This document shows positions 15,475-24,352 of a DNA stretch of 64,000 nucleotides, one piece after another; within the stretch, counting starts at the first letter, position 1; each line of letters begins with the position of its first letter. Origin of the DNA: Urechidicola croceus (GTDB taxonomy: Bacteria; Bacteroidota; Bacteroidia; Flavobacteriales; Flavobacteriaceae); the NCBI RefSeq assembly GCF_001761325.1, contig NZ_CP017478.1, positions 1,122,001 through 1,186,000 on the forward strand, read 5' to 3'. The position numbers and the translations under genes are program-made. The notes under the pieces were generated by a model. It saw only the letters and a program-made list of their open reading frames with translations. It was not told the origin of the DNA and did no database searches.

Positions 15475-16803
15475 TTAATAAACTCCAATATAAGTTGCAT
15501 CTGCTAAAGATTCTAAAGAAGCTCCAACTGTAAACCCATTTGGATCTGACGATTCGATATCAAAAATGTAAATATTTCCTTCAACACCAGTTGGGGTTAT
15601 TGCCATATAGAATTTACCATCTTCAACTACTGCATTTTGATACTGCTGTAACCATAGATTTTCTGGAAGGTTTAATTTTACCGCAGTATTATTATATAAA
15701 TCAACTCTTGCAACAGACCAAACTGAATCTCCTAACCCTCCTAAATCTGTATTCGCGTATGGTACATATCCTATTCCATTTCCTGCATAAAACCATCCGT
15801 TTGATGTAGTATTTTCTCCTAATAACTGAGATAAATTGAAGTCATAACTTTCGTCGTAAGCACCATCTCTTAATTTTAGGATATGTGTTTCGAAAGTATT
15901 ATCTGGTACGGAAATAATTTGAAAAATATCACCATTTTCATCTAAATGAGCAACAGGAGTTCTGTAACCATTTGTTGCTCCTTTAGCTCCACCAACATTT
16001 GTTGAAATTATTCTTGGATTTGTTAATGAAGGGTAATCTACTACCAATGTTTCTACATTTGGATATACAGCAGGAATACGCGCTGTAGGGTCTGCTGGAT
16101 TATATCCTGCTTTTCCCATACCGTAATATGCTTTATCACCAACAATAATTGGTGCATCTACTCTATTAACATAATCATAAGTTCCAGCATCTACTCCACT
16201 AACTGGTATTTCAAATTGTTCTACTGCACCAATATCTAAATTGTCTAAACTTACAGTCATGATTCTTAAAGTTACATCTGTTCTTATGTATTCTTCAGTA
16301 ATTTCATCAAATACTCTTACAGCATTACCACCATCTGCATATTGAATTGATGCTAAATTTTCGTTTGCTTTCGTCCATCTTGGATATGCAGTACCCATTG
16401 CAAACTCTACGTTTTTCTCTGCAACTTGTGTGTAATCTTGTCCACCATTTACATCAAACTTGTATATTCTTCCTCCTCCATAGTCCAAATCATATAATTG
16501 TGTTCCGTCATTTGATGTAAAAATTCTTGCTGTTCTTGTTGATGGCATTTCGTAACCAAAACCATCGAAAGATATATCACCAACACTTAAATCTGTTAAT
16601 GCTTGTGTATAAACTTTAGCAGGATTTCTACCTGACCCTACAGATATTGCCACTGTAAAGTCTCTTAATTCCTCAACAACTTCTGGTTCAGGATCTGGTT
16701 CAGGAGTAATTGGATCGTCATCACTTGAGCAAGATGTTAATATAAATCCTGCAAAAAATAATATAGCAAAAAGCTTCATTGAATTTTGAAATTTGTTTTT
16801 CAT
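15475..16803 (-). CDS. DUF4374-family outer-membrane-associated lipoprotein
   Basis: This 442-residue protein starts with a lipoprotein signal ending LTSC (Cys25), followed by an acidic-proline linker (DDDPITPEPDPEPE). The rest is a beta-rich propeller-like fold, as in the DUF4374 family. Such proteins are encoded beside TonB-dependent receptors and PepSY proteins in Bacteroidota iron loci, and here it follows the receptor by 33 nt. Surface exposure and help in ligand capture are likely but not shown. Confidence 0.8.
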   Translation of the reverse strand: MKNKFQNSMKLFAILFFAGFILTSCSSDDDPITPEPDPEPEVVEELRDFTVAISVGSGRNPAKVYTQALTDLSVGDISFDGFGYEMPSTRTARIFTSNDGTQLYDLDYGGGRIYKFDVNGGQDYTQVAEKNVEFAMGTAYPRWTKANENLASIQYADGGNAVRVFDEITEEYIRTDVTLRIMTVSLDNLDIGAVEQFEIPVSGVDAGTYDYVNRVDAPIIVGDKAYYGMGKAGYNPADPTARIPAVYPNVETLVVDYPSLTNPRIISTNVGGAKGATNGYRTPVAHLDENGDIFQIISVPDNTFETHILKLRDGAYDESYDFNLSQLLGENTTSNGWFYAGNGIGYVPYANTDLGGLGDSVWSVARVDLYNNTAVKLNLPENLWLQQYQNAVVEDGKFYMAITPTGVEGNIYIFDIESSDPNGFTVGASLESLADATYIGVY

Positions 16804-16836
16804 TTTATTGGTTTTTATTGATTTAAATTTATTTAG

Positions 16837-19272
16837 TTATAATATTTTACAATTGAGTTTTAAGTAAAAAGCCCTCCCGGGTTTTTGTAAGGCATAATTA
16901 TCGAACACTTGTTCGTTAAAAATATTTTTAGCATCAATACTTACTGTTAGTTTGTTTTTAGGTAATGTATATGCAATACCTAAATCGTTTACTAATTGTG
17001 TTGGTATAACATCTTTTCCCGATCCTCCAAGGCTAGACCAATCTCTATAAAATTCATGTACATAACCCAAATTGTAATAAATTTCAGTTTTAGAATTTTT
17101 CTTTAAAGCATCTTTGAGATTGTATTTTATATTAGAATTTATTGTAAAATATGGTGCGTTTCGCTCTCTATTTTTATACCATTGATACGGTTCTCCAAGT
17201 GCGTTATATTTTGTATTAAATTTTGAATTAAAAACTGAAACACCAAGAGTTGCATTTAACTTATCATCATAACCGTATATTAATTCAGAATCAAATCCAG
17301 TACTTAAAAAACTATCTTGATTAATATAATTTGAAGTTTCTGCAGTTTGATCATTTTTCACATCTAGTTTTATTTTATCCTTTGTATCTCTGTAAAATAA
17401 ATTTGTATTAAGACTTACTCTGTGTTTATTAAAATTGAACGGACCAATATTGAAACCTAAATTTAAATTCATACTTCTTTCTGATCCTAAAGCATAATTT
17501 TCATCTGTGTTTTCTATATCATTCCCAAAAAGTTCATGTGTTTCTGGTAAGCGCACAGCATCTTCTAGCGATGTCATTATTTGAAATACAGGATTAACTT
17601 GATATGACGTAGCAATACCATACCCCTTTTCATTTACTTTCTTTTCAAATTTTGTGATTATAGGTTCTGATTGTCCAGATACATTTTCAGGTTTTTCCAC
17701 ACTTACATTCTGGTTGTAATACTTAAAGAATATTGATGTTTTTAATTTCCTTTCTAGAGCGTTTAATTCATAAGTTAAGCCAAGAATATTTTTATTTAAA
17801 AAACGTGTATCTAATAATTCTCTAATATTTTCGTCTAAAAGTGGATCATAAGAATTTCTTTTAAAATCTGTGAGCATAAAATTTGCTCCTATTTTATGAT
17901 TTTTGGCTAATTGATAAACTAAATTTGTTCTTGATGCATATGTTTTTTCATAGTTTCTATTTAATGTTGGGCTGTTTCCTTCAGCGCCAGTTAAATGCTC
18001 CAACCATTCACCATCTGTAACATCCCAAAAATCGGGAGTTAACTCTCCATTCCAATTATATTTAAGAGGAATTGTATCAATTGTTTTTCGCGTTAGATCA
18101 GAATAAGATGCAAATAGATTTATATCTAAGTTTTTGGTCAAAAAATCTTTTTTATTGTAGGTAAGGTTACCCATCAAAGTATTTTGTTTTCCTTTTCTAT
18201 TACCGTATACAGATTCCATTGTTGCACCAGTTTGCACGTCTTTATCCATATCTGATACTACTAAGCCCAAAAATATTTGATCTGCCCATTTTAAATCTGT
18301 AAAGCCAATATCTAGTTTTACACCTTTAGATTCATAAGCATCATGAAAACGTTTAGCTGTTACATAAGTTATTTCTCCAGTTTCAATATCTGTTATATAA
18401 ACTTCATTTCCCCAAACCTTATAACTATTATCTGTATAATTATAAAAAGTAGAGCCTTTAACTGTAAATCCATTCTCTTTATTTCTGTAACTACCATTAA
18501 CGCTTATTTGATGTGTATTGAATGACCCATAAGAATAAGTGGCGTTTAATGTGTTTTTACCAGATTGGTTAAGCACAACGTTTATAGCACCACCAAGAGC
18601 ATCACTACCGAGTTCTGCAGGTACTACTCCTTTATAAATTTCAATACGTTCAATCATTGAAGTTGGTATACTACTTAAAGAAAACGATGGCCCATAGTTT
18701 TGTATTGGTATATTATCTATAAAAATTCTAATAGAGTGGCCAGATAAACCGTTAATATTATAGTTAATTCTAGATCCTAACCCTCCAGTTTGTCTAATTC
18801 TAACACCAGCCGATTGATCTAATATTTCAACTACTTGAATAGATTGATTTTCTATTTCTTTCATTTCTATTGCATTAACAGCAAAACCTTTAGTTTCAAT
18901 TTTTTTTGCCTTTGATTTTCCATATACAAGTATTTCATTTAAACCCTCACTTTTTTCAGTAAGGATAAAATCAAGGTTATATATTTTTTGAAGAGAATTG
19001 ATTGTTATTTTATTTGAAACATCATTATATCCAATAAAAGAAGCGGTAATTGTATATGTACCATTTGGAATATTTTTTAAAGAATAATTTCCATTATCAT
19101 TAGATGTAGCTCCTTTAGTTAATTTCTCTATTATTACTGTTGCACCATAAAGACTTTCTCCTTTAGCAGTTTTAACACTTCCTTTAATCAAGGCATTCTC
19201 CTCATTTTGAGCAATACAAGAAATTGAGAGTGCTAGAAAATATAAAAATCCTAAGGTTTTTGATAATGGCAT
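16837..19272 (-). CDS. TonB-dependent outer-membrane receptor (siderophore/iron type)
   Basis: This 811-residue protein has a signal peptide (to about residue 22), an N-terminal carboxypeptidase-like regulatory domain (about 26-110: IKGSVKTAKGESLYGATV), a plug (about 130-240, with SIPTSMIERIEIYKGVVP) and a 22-strand barrel ending in an aromatic residue pattern. It lacks the SusC-type length. With the DUF4374, LTxxQ and PepSY genes downstream it forms an iron-uptake-type operon. A possible metal or AraC-regulator operator sits in the divergent region at 19320-19362. The ligand is unknown. Confidence 0.9.
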   Translation of the reverse strand: MPLSKTLGFLYFLALSISCIAQNEENALIKGSVKTAKGESLYGATVIIEKLTKGATSNDNGNYSLKNIPNGTYTITASFIGYNDVSNKITINSLQKIYNLDFILTEKSEGLNEILVYGKSKAKKIETKGFAVNAIEMKEIENQSIQVVEILDQSAGVRIRQTGGLGSRINYNINGLSGHSIRIFIDNIPIQNYGPSFSLSSIPTSMIERIEIYKGVVPAELGSDALGGAINVVLNQSGKNTLNATYSYGSFNTHQISVNGSYRNKENGFTVKGSTFYNYTDNSYKVWGNEVYITDIETGEITYVTAKRFHDAYESKGVKLDIGFTDLKWADQIFLGLVVSDMDKDVQTGATMESVYGNRKGKQNTLMGNLTYNKKDFLTKNLDINLFASYSDLTRKTIDTIPLKYNWNGELTPDFWDVTDGEWLEHLTGAEGNSPTLNRNYEKTYASRTNLVYQLAKNHKIGANFMLTDFKRNSYDPLLDENIRELLDTRFLNKNILGLTYELNALERKLKTSIFFKYYNQNVSVEKPENVSGQSEPIITKFEKKVNEKGYGIATSYQVNPVFQIMTSLEDAVRLPETHELFGNDIENTDENYALGSERSMNLNLGFNIGPFNFNKHRVSLNTNLFYRDTKDKIKLDVKNDQTAETSNYINQDSFLSTGFDSELIYGYDDKLNATLGVSVFNSKFNTKYNALGEPYQWYKNRERNAPYFTINSNIKYNLKDALKKNSKTEIYYNLGYVHEFYRDWSSLGGSGKDVIPTQLVNDLGIAYTLPKNKLTVSIDAKNIFNEQVFDNYALQKPGRAFYLKLNCKIL

Positions 19273-19319
19273 AAAAAATTATAAATTTAACTTTATTAAG
19301 ACTAATTATAAATAATATT

Positions 19320-19362
19320 TATATTTGCGCAAAAATATATTACTAACATTAGTTATGACTAA
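19320..19362. promoter_or_regulatory. Divergent control region between TonB receptor and AraC genes
   Basis: TATATTTG (19320-19327) is a perfect TAnnTTTG box facing the AraC gene. It overlaps the palindrome TTTGCGCAAA (19324-19333). Just downstream, CTAACATTAG (19343-19352) and TTAGTTATGACTAA (19349-19362) form three alternating CTAA/TTAG half sites, an arrangement reminiscent of overlapping Fur-type binding sites. It could equally be an AraC target. Confidence 0.5.
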
Positions 19363-19398
19363 CGTAAAAAGAAGTATAAATAACGCAAAAGGAAGTAA

Positions 19399-20361
19399 AT
19401 GAAAACCACAGAAAAGAGTTCAATATTTGATCATGGGGTTTTCATAAAAAACGACCCTGAAGATCTTAAAATTATAGATTTACTTGACTTCAAAGAAGTT
19501 TTAAAAAACAATAAAACAGAAAGAGAATTTACAAATATTTTAAAAAAAGCAAATCGAATTAATCATGAAATTGAGATATCTCATGATTTTCCTTTATTTA
19601 AACTCCATTTTCAATTAAATGGTAATTATGAATTTTGTTTAAAAACAATAGGTAGTTCTAAATATAAAATTACTGAAGGTTATTGTAATTTATTTTATCT
19701 ACCAAACACAAAAACTAAATACAAGCAAATAAAACAGTCAGGAAAAAGTATAGAAATTATTTTTTCTAAAACTTATTTAGAACAAGTAATTGGTAATGCA
19801 TATAAAGAAGTATTCTCTAAACATGAAGTTACAAAAAGCATAAATAAACCATTTTTATTATGGAAAAAAAATCAAGTAATTTCACTTAATTTGTATAATA
19901 TTATAGATGATATTACAAATTGTAAATATAATGGTAGTTTTAAAAAGCCATATTTAGAAGCCAAAATAAAGGAACTTTTAATAGTTATATTATCTGATTC
20001 AAATACAAAAGAAAACAAAGTTCTTAAAAAAGAAATTGTAAAAGAGGATTATGATAAAATTTCAGAATTAGAAAATTACATTCAATCTAATTTAAATAAA
20101 ACATTAACGATTAATGAACTAGCTATTTTTGCTGGTATGAATACTTCAAAATTAAAACAACAGTTTAAAATTGTTTACAATTCAACCGTGTTCAAATACA
20201 TAACAGAACAAAGGATGCTAAAAGCAAAACAACTAATAATCAATAAAAATTATTCAATTAAAGAAGCATCTTATAAAGTAGGTTATAAAAACCCTCAACA
20301 TTTTACTGCCGCTTTTAAAAAGTTATATAATTATTTACCTAGTAAACTCACGGATTATTAG
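19399..20361 (+). CDS. AraC-family transcriptional regulator
   Basis: This 320-residue protein has an N-terminal ligand-type region of about 210 residues and a C-terminal pair of helix-turn-helix motifs (about 220-318), ending with the family signature ASYKVGYKNPQHFTAAFKKLY. It resembles the PchR/YbtA type of AraC regulators that sit beside TonB-dependent siderophore receptors and respond to the ferric siderophore. It is divergent from the receptor at 19272 and overlaps the cydB stop codon by 4 bp tail to tail. Confidence 0.85.
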   Translation: MKTTEKSSIFDHGVFIKNDPEDLKIIDLLDFKEVLKNNKTEREFTNILKKANRINHEIEISHDFPLFKLHFQLNGNYEFCLKTIGSSKYKITEGYCNLFYLPNTKTKYKQIKQSGKSIEIIFSKTYLEQVIGNAYKEVFSKHEVTKSINKPFLLWKKNQVISLNLYNIIDDITNCKYNGSFKKPYLEAKIKELLIVILSDSNTKENKVLKKEIVKEDYDKISELENYIQSNLNKTLTINELAIFAGMNTSKLKQQFKIVYNSTVFKYITEQRMLKAKQLIINKNYSIKEASYKVGYKNPQHFTAAFKKLYNYLPSKLTDY

Positions 20362-21434
20362 TGTTCACCATAGCCCACATTATCCATCTTACCCTTAAAT
20401 ACCTTATATTGAATTGTGAAATAAACAACAACTAATACTGCAGCTATTGCAAACCAGTATACACCTACAGATAATCCATATTCATCGGCAGCAACATTAT
20501 AAATTGTGAGATCTGGATTTATGGTATTTGTTGATGGTAACACTTTGGGAAAAATTGAAGCAACTGTTGATGTTAATCCTCCAAATAAAAATAGAGATGA
20601 AAACAAAAAGCCTAAACCATCCTTTTTAAAAGATTTTACTTTAAACAACCCAAATAATCCAGTAAAAGTGATTAAGGGAAATATCCATAAGAGAGGGTTT
20701 TCAACAAAATTATGGAAAGGTTTTGGTTCTATTACATGCCAAACTAATAATGAAATGATTACTAAAGCCAATAGCACAAAATTAAGGTTAAATACTACTT
20801 TACGGAGTTTAGGGTTTAAATCGGAATTGGTTTTAAAAATAATCCAATTTGCTCCATGAATAGTTAATGCAACTACCCCTATAACTCCAAGTAATAAGGT
20901 AAACCAATCAATTATACCTAGTTGTTCTGCCTGTGGGCTAAAAGTTGGATTCCATAAAGGCAAAAAGAAATAATGGGCTTCTTGAGTAGAAACTCCATTA
21001 ACTACATTACCTAAATTTACACCTCTTACAACATTACCTAAAGCAACTCCAAAAAACAAAGCTAATAGCAAACTTGCAACACCAAAAGCTTTATCCCAAA
21101 TAATCTCCCACATTTTATTATGAATCTGCCCTCGTAATTCTAATCCTATTGCTCTAAAAATAAGCAACCATAATATTATAATTAGCGGTAAATAGAATCC
21201 ACTAAACGACGAAGCATAAAGTGTTGGAAATGCAAAAAATAAAACCCCTCCAGAAGCAATAAGCCAAACTTCATTAGCATCCCAAAAAGGGCCAATAGCA
21301 TTTGTAATTGCTTTTTTATCTTTTTCAGTTTTTGCAAAGAATAAATGAATAATTCCTGCTCCAAAATCATAACCATCTAATATTACATAAACGGCTAACA
21401 TAGTCATTAAAACTATATACCAAAATAATTCCAT
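20358..21434 (-). CDS. cydB: Cytochrome bd ubiquinol oxidase subunit II
   Basis: This 358-residue membrane protein has about eight helices and the CydB signature near the N-terminus, DGYDFGAGIIHLFF (residues 21-34), then GPFWDANEVWLIASGGVLFFAFP. It partners CydA to form the quinol:O2 oxidase. It starts 2 nt after cydA's stop, and its stop overlaps the convergent AraC gene's stop. Confidence 0.96.
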   Translation of the reverse strand: MELFWYIVLMTMLAVYVILDGYDFGAGIIHLFFAKTEKDKKAITNAIGPFWDANEVWLIASGGVLFFAFPTLYASSFSGFYLPLIIILWLLIFRAIGLELRGQIHNKMWEIIWDKAFGVASLLLALFFGVALGNVVRGVNLGNVVNGVSTQEAHYFFLPLWNPTFSPQAEQLGIIDWFTLLLGVIGVVALTIHGANWIIFKTNSDLNPKLRKVVFNLNFVLLALVIISLLVWHVIEPKPFHNFVENPLLWIFPLITFTGLFGLFKVKSFKKDGLGFLFSSLFLFGGLTSTVASIFPKVLPSTNTINPDLTIYNVAADEYGLSVGVYWFAIAAVLVVVYFTIQYKVFKGKMDNVGYGEH

Positions 21435-21436
21435 AA

Positions 21437-22768
21437 TTAGTGTTTTATAAGTTGTGGTCCTTTATTGATAATTTTACCTGCTAGAATTAAAAATAATAAG
21501 CCTAATAATAAATATAAACCTATAAAACCTAGTAAAGTGAATAATGTATTACCTGAAGATACTGTTGGTGATGCTCCATCTGCAGTTCTTAATAAATTGT
21601 AAACCAACCAAGGTTGTCTTCCTAGTTCGGCAGTATACCAACCTGTTGTATTTGCAATGTATGGAAATGGTAACATAAACATTAAGGACCATAAAATCCA
21701 TTTTGTTTTGTATAATTTTTTTCTAAATAATTGAACTGCTGCCAATAACATTAATCCTATAAAAATTGTTCCTAAACCTACCATTATATGATAAGCATAA
21801 TACAATCCAGGAATATTTGTTGGATAATCTTCTTCTTTAAATTCGTTTAATCCTTTTATTTCTGCATCCCATTGTTGGTAAGTTAAAAAACTTAAAATAT
21901 TAGGAACAGCTATTTTATTATCTAATTTTTTCTCTTGAACATTTGGTTGACCTATTAAAATTATTTCAGAACCACCTTCTTCAGTTTCAAATATACCTTC
22001 CATAGCAGCAAAAGTTACTGGCTGATATTTTACTACATTTTTTGCAACTAAATCTCCAGTAGGAAATGCAACAATCAAACTTGAAATTAAACCAAAAATA
22101 ACTCCTGTTTTCACAAATATTTTTCCAAATTCATTATGCTTATTATTTAACAAATAAAATGCTCCAACTGCTGCAACTACAAATGATGCAGTAACTAAAG
22201 ATGCTGCCTGATTGTGCAAATATGAAGGCCATAACCATACATTGGAAAACAAAGCACTAAAATTATTAAGTACAAACTTTCCATTTTCTAAAACTTCATA
22301 ACCTACTGGATGCTGCATCCATGAATGGGTAGCAATTATCAAAAAACCACTAGCCCAAGAACCTATAAACACCATAAGACTAGTTAAAAAATGAAGTTTA
22401 TGACCTAATAATTTTTCTCCAAAAATGAATAATCCCAGAAAAGATGACTCTAAAAAGAATGAAAACATACCTTCCATAGCAAGAGTTTGACCAATAATCC
22501 CTCCCGTAAGTTCAGAAAATTTTGCCCAATTCGTACCAAATTGAAATTCCATTGGAATTCCTGTAACAACTCCCATTGCAAAATTTAATGCGAAAATTTT
22601 CATCCAAAATTTTGCTGACTCGTTATACTTATCGATTTTAGTCCTTAAATATTTCCATTTAAAATAGACAATCATTAAGGATAAGCCCATAGTTAATTGT
22701 GGAAATAAATAGTGAAATGTGATAGTAAATGCAAATTGCATTCTATCGTAAAAGAGCATATCTTCCAT
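21437..22768 (-). CDS. cydA: Cytochrome bd ubiquinol oxidase subunit I
   Basis: This 443-residue membrane protein has His19, a heme b595 ligand, at the same position as in E. coli CydA (RMQFAFTITFHYLFPQ), and the conserved GRQPW motif near residue 390. It is short for the family and so has a short Q-loop. Cytochrome bd is known to be much less sensitive to sulfide than heme-copper oxidases, which fits its control by the same GTAAC palindrome (22821-22834) as the sulfide genes. It is the first gene of cydAB. Confidence 0.96.
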   Translation of the reverse strand: MEDMLFYDRMQFAFTITFHYLFPQLTMGLSLMIVYFKWKYLRTKIDKYNESAKFWMKIFALNFAMGVVTGIPMEFQFGTNWAKFSELTGGIIGQTLAMEGMFSFFLESSFLGLFIFGEKLLGHKLHFLTSLMVFIGSWASGFLIIATHSWMQHPVGYEVLENGKFVLNNFSALFSNVWLWPSYLHNQAASLVTASFVVAAVGAFYLLNNKHNEFGKIFVKTGVIFGLISSLIVAFPTGDLVAKNVVKYQPVTFAAMEGIFETEEGGSEIILIGQPNVQEKKLDNKIAVPNILSFLTYQQWDAEIKGLNEFKEEDYPTNIPGLYYAYHIMVGLGTIFIGLMLLAAVQLFRKKLYKTKWILWSLMFMLPFPYIANTTGWYTAELGRQPWLVYNLLRTADGASPTVSSGNTLFTLLGFIGLYLLLGLLFLILAGKIINKGPQLIKH

Positions 22769-22790
22769 AATTGCTATACATTATTTTCGT

Positions 22791-22834
22791 CAAAAGTATT
22801 GACTAATTGCATTAGTAAAGGTAACTTTTGTTAC
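22791..22834 (-). promoter_or_regulatory. Crp/Fnr-type operator and promoter of cydAB
   Basis: GTAACTTTTGTTAC (22821-22834) is followed after 22 nt by TACTTTTG (22791-22798), a perfect TAnnTTTG box on the minus strand. The ATG is at 22768. Confidence 0.88.
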
Positions 22835-22840
22835 ACTAAT

Positions 22841-22879
22841 AAAAAAATAAAGTCATTTTAAAAATGACTTTATTTTTTT
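22841..22879 (-). terminator. Rho-independent terminator of the HMA-cytochrome c operon
   Basis: Nineteen bases at 22841-22859 are perfectly complementary to 22861-22879, with a GTCAT/ATGAC core and A/T runs at both ends. It ends the unit 22925-24195, just upstream of the cydA operator, and could work on both strands. Confidence 0.85.
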
Positions 22880-22924
22880 AACCTTAATTAAATTTCATTA
22901 ATTATAATACCAAATAAAATTGTT

Positions 22925-23929
22925 TTAATTTTTATACGAAATACTCCAAATTCCTCTTACTTCATTAACATCATACCCAATAGCCTTATCTTCTGGATAT
23001 AACTGTTTTATTATCTGCATAGCATCTGGTTCAATATCTTTGTTTGGTGTACCATGACACTGCAAGCACATTGAATTGGTAATAATTGGGTAATAGAATT
23101 GAACCTCACTATTAATTTCTTCTACAATTGGCTCATACTCTCCTGTATGTATTATCAACTTTTTAAATGTATCTATAATTTTTAATTCCTTTAAGTTTGC
23201 TTTATTTTCTTTATTACGTGGTTTATCTGAAACTCGTTTAATCACTGCGTTTTGAACAACAGCCATACTATCAGTTATTGGATAGGCTTTTTTATTACAA
23301 AATTTTATCGCTTCAAGTGTTCCTTTTTTTTGAATAGTTCCCATCAAATTTTTACCCAACTCTTTTTTAGTCTTATTTACATATTCCAGACCTATTTCTT
23401 TTGAAGTTTTTATTTTTGAGGAATTCATTTTACTTTCTACTTTTCCACCATTAAAATACTTCATTTTACCCCTACTTTCCTCTTCAATATGCTTTTTAAA
23501 CCATTTTGGTTCATCAATTTTATATTCATACATATATTCTGCAATAAGTTTGATTTCTTCTTCACTAAATGATTGATAAGGCATTATTCCAAAACGATTT
23601 ACTGCACCTTTCATTTTAGACTTTTCTTCTGAAGGTTTTTTAACAAATTCCCAAATAGCATTGGTGAACTCTTTCTTTGTAATATTTTCGTTAAAATAAT
23701 GCGACTTTACTGCAACCATTGGTGGGGCAATTAAAAGGTCATGATTTGCAGATGGATTGTGGCATACATAACACTTTGTTTGCATTATTATCTTTCCTGG
23801 ATGTGTCAATAGAGTATCTTTAACATCTTCAATTACTTCTTGCTTCTGAACATAATTACTTTTTTTATCAGTATTACAACTACCCAGAATTAATATGCCA
23901 ATTAAAAATATTATTATCTTTTTCATCAC
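22925..23929 (-). CDS. Di-domain lipoprotein cytochrome c (class I domain plus DUF3365-like domain)
   Basis: This 334-residue protein has a lipoprotein signal ending LGSC (Cys18). The first heme motif is CYVCH (53-57) with a likely methionine ligand in GIMPYQ (Met116). The second half (about 175-330) has the Tll0287/DUF3365 pattern (AIKFCNKKAYPIT, IKRVSDKPRN) and a second heme motif CLQCH (288-292). DUF3365 domains are heme-based redox or gas-sensing folds. It overlaps the HMA gene by 4 bp. Both follow a GTAAC operator, so it likely takes part in periplasmic electron transfer or sensing under sulfide or low oxygen. Confidence 0.85.
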   Translation of the reverse strand: MMKKIIIFLIGILILGSCNTDKKSNYVQKQEVIEDVKDTLLTHPGKIIMQTKCYVCHNPSANHDLLIAPPMVAVKSHYFNENITKKEFTNAIWEFVKKPSEEKSKMKGAVNRFGIMPYQSFSEEEIKLIAEYMYEYKIDEPKWFKKHIEEESRGKMKYFNGGKVESKMNSSKIKTSKEIGLEYVNKTKKELGKNLMGTIQKKGTLEAIKFCNKKAYPITDSMAVVQNAVIKRVSDKPRNKENKANLKELKIIDTFKKLIIHTGEYEPIVEEINSEVQFYYPIITNSMCLQCHGTPNKDIEPDAMQIIKQLYPEDKAIGYDVNEVRGIWSISYKN

Positions 23930-24195
23930 GATGTTATTTTACCAGTTGCACAACTCACTATAGATTTAACTTTTGAAATAACAGTATTCTGATCATCAAC
24001 AGTAGGATAACCCAAAAATCTTAATTTTTCCTTTGCTAGAATTACATCATCTTGGTTTTTAACTTCAAAAGAAACAATAGAAGTTTCTATATCAACCAAA
24101 ACATCTGAAATATTATTATGTGGTGAAAGTTTGGTAATTATTGTTTTTTCACAGCCGCCGCATTTTAGATTTTGTACTTTTATATGTGCTCTCAT
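23926..24195 (-). CDS. Heavy-metal-associated (HMA) domain protein
   Basis: This 89-residue cytoplasmic protein has the HMA ferredoxin-like fold with KCGGCEKTI (metal cysteines Cys12 and Cys15), followed by strand and helix segments ending with LGYPTVDD. A further cysteine lies near the C-terminus. Such proteins bind Cu(I) or similar soft metals. It overlaps the start of the di-heme cytochrome gene by 4 bp (ATGA type), which indicates translational coupling. The promoter carries a GTAAC palindrome. Confidence 0.85.
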   Translation of the reverse strand: MRAHIKVQNLKCGGCEKTIITKLSPHNNISDVLVDIETSIVSFEVKNQDDVILAKEKLRFLGYPTVDDQNTVISKVKSIVSCATGKITS

Positions 24196-24215
24196 TTGAA
24201 ATTACTTTTATTCTA

Positions 24216-24259
24216 GCAATTTATAATGATATTACATAGTTTACAGTAACATAAGTTAC
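24216..24259 (-). promoter_or_regulatory. Crp/Fnr-type operator and promoter of the HMA-cytochrome c operon
   Basis: GTAACATAAGTTAC (24246-24259) is followed after 22 nt by TAAATTGC (24216-24223), two mismatches from TAnnTTTG but with TA in register. The ATG is at 24195. Confidence 0.72.
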
Positions 24260-24291
24260 AAAGTGATTTAAAACACTAAATTAAAGGTGAA

Positions 24292-24337
24292 TTTAAAAGG
24301 TATTATTTACAAATATTTGTAAATAATACCTTTTAAA
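24292..24337 (-). terminator. Long perfect palindrome, terminator of the galactan operon
   Basis: A 46-bp perfect inverted repeat has arms 24292-24314 and 24315-24337, with GGTATTATTTAC in the left arm. A and T runs at the ends allow termination on both strands. It lies 15 nt after the T9SS gene's stop. Confidence 0.8.
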
Positions 24338-24352
24338 AAATAAAATTGAAAG

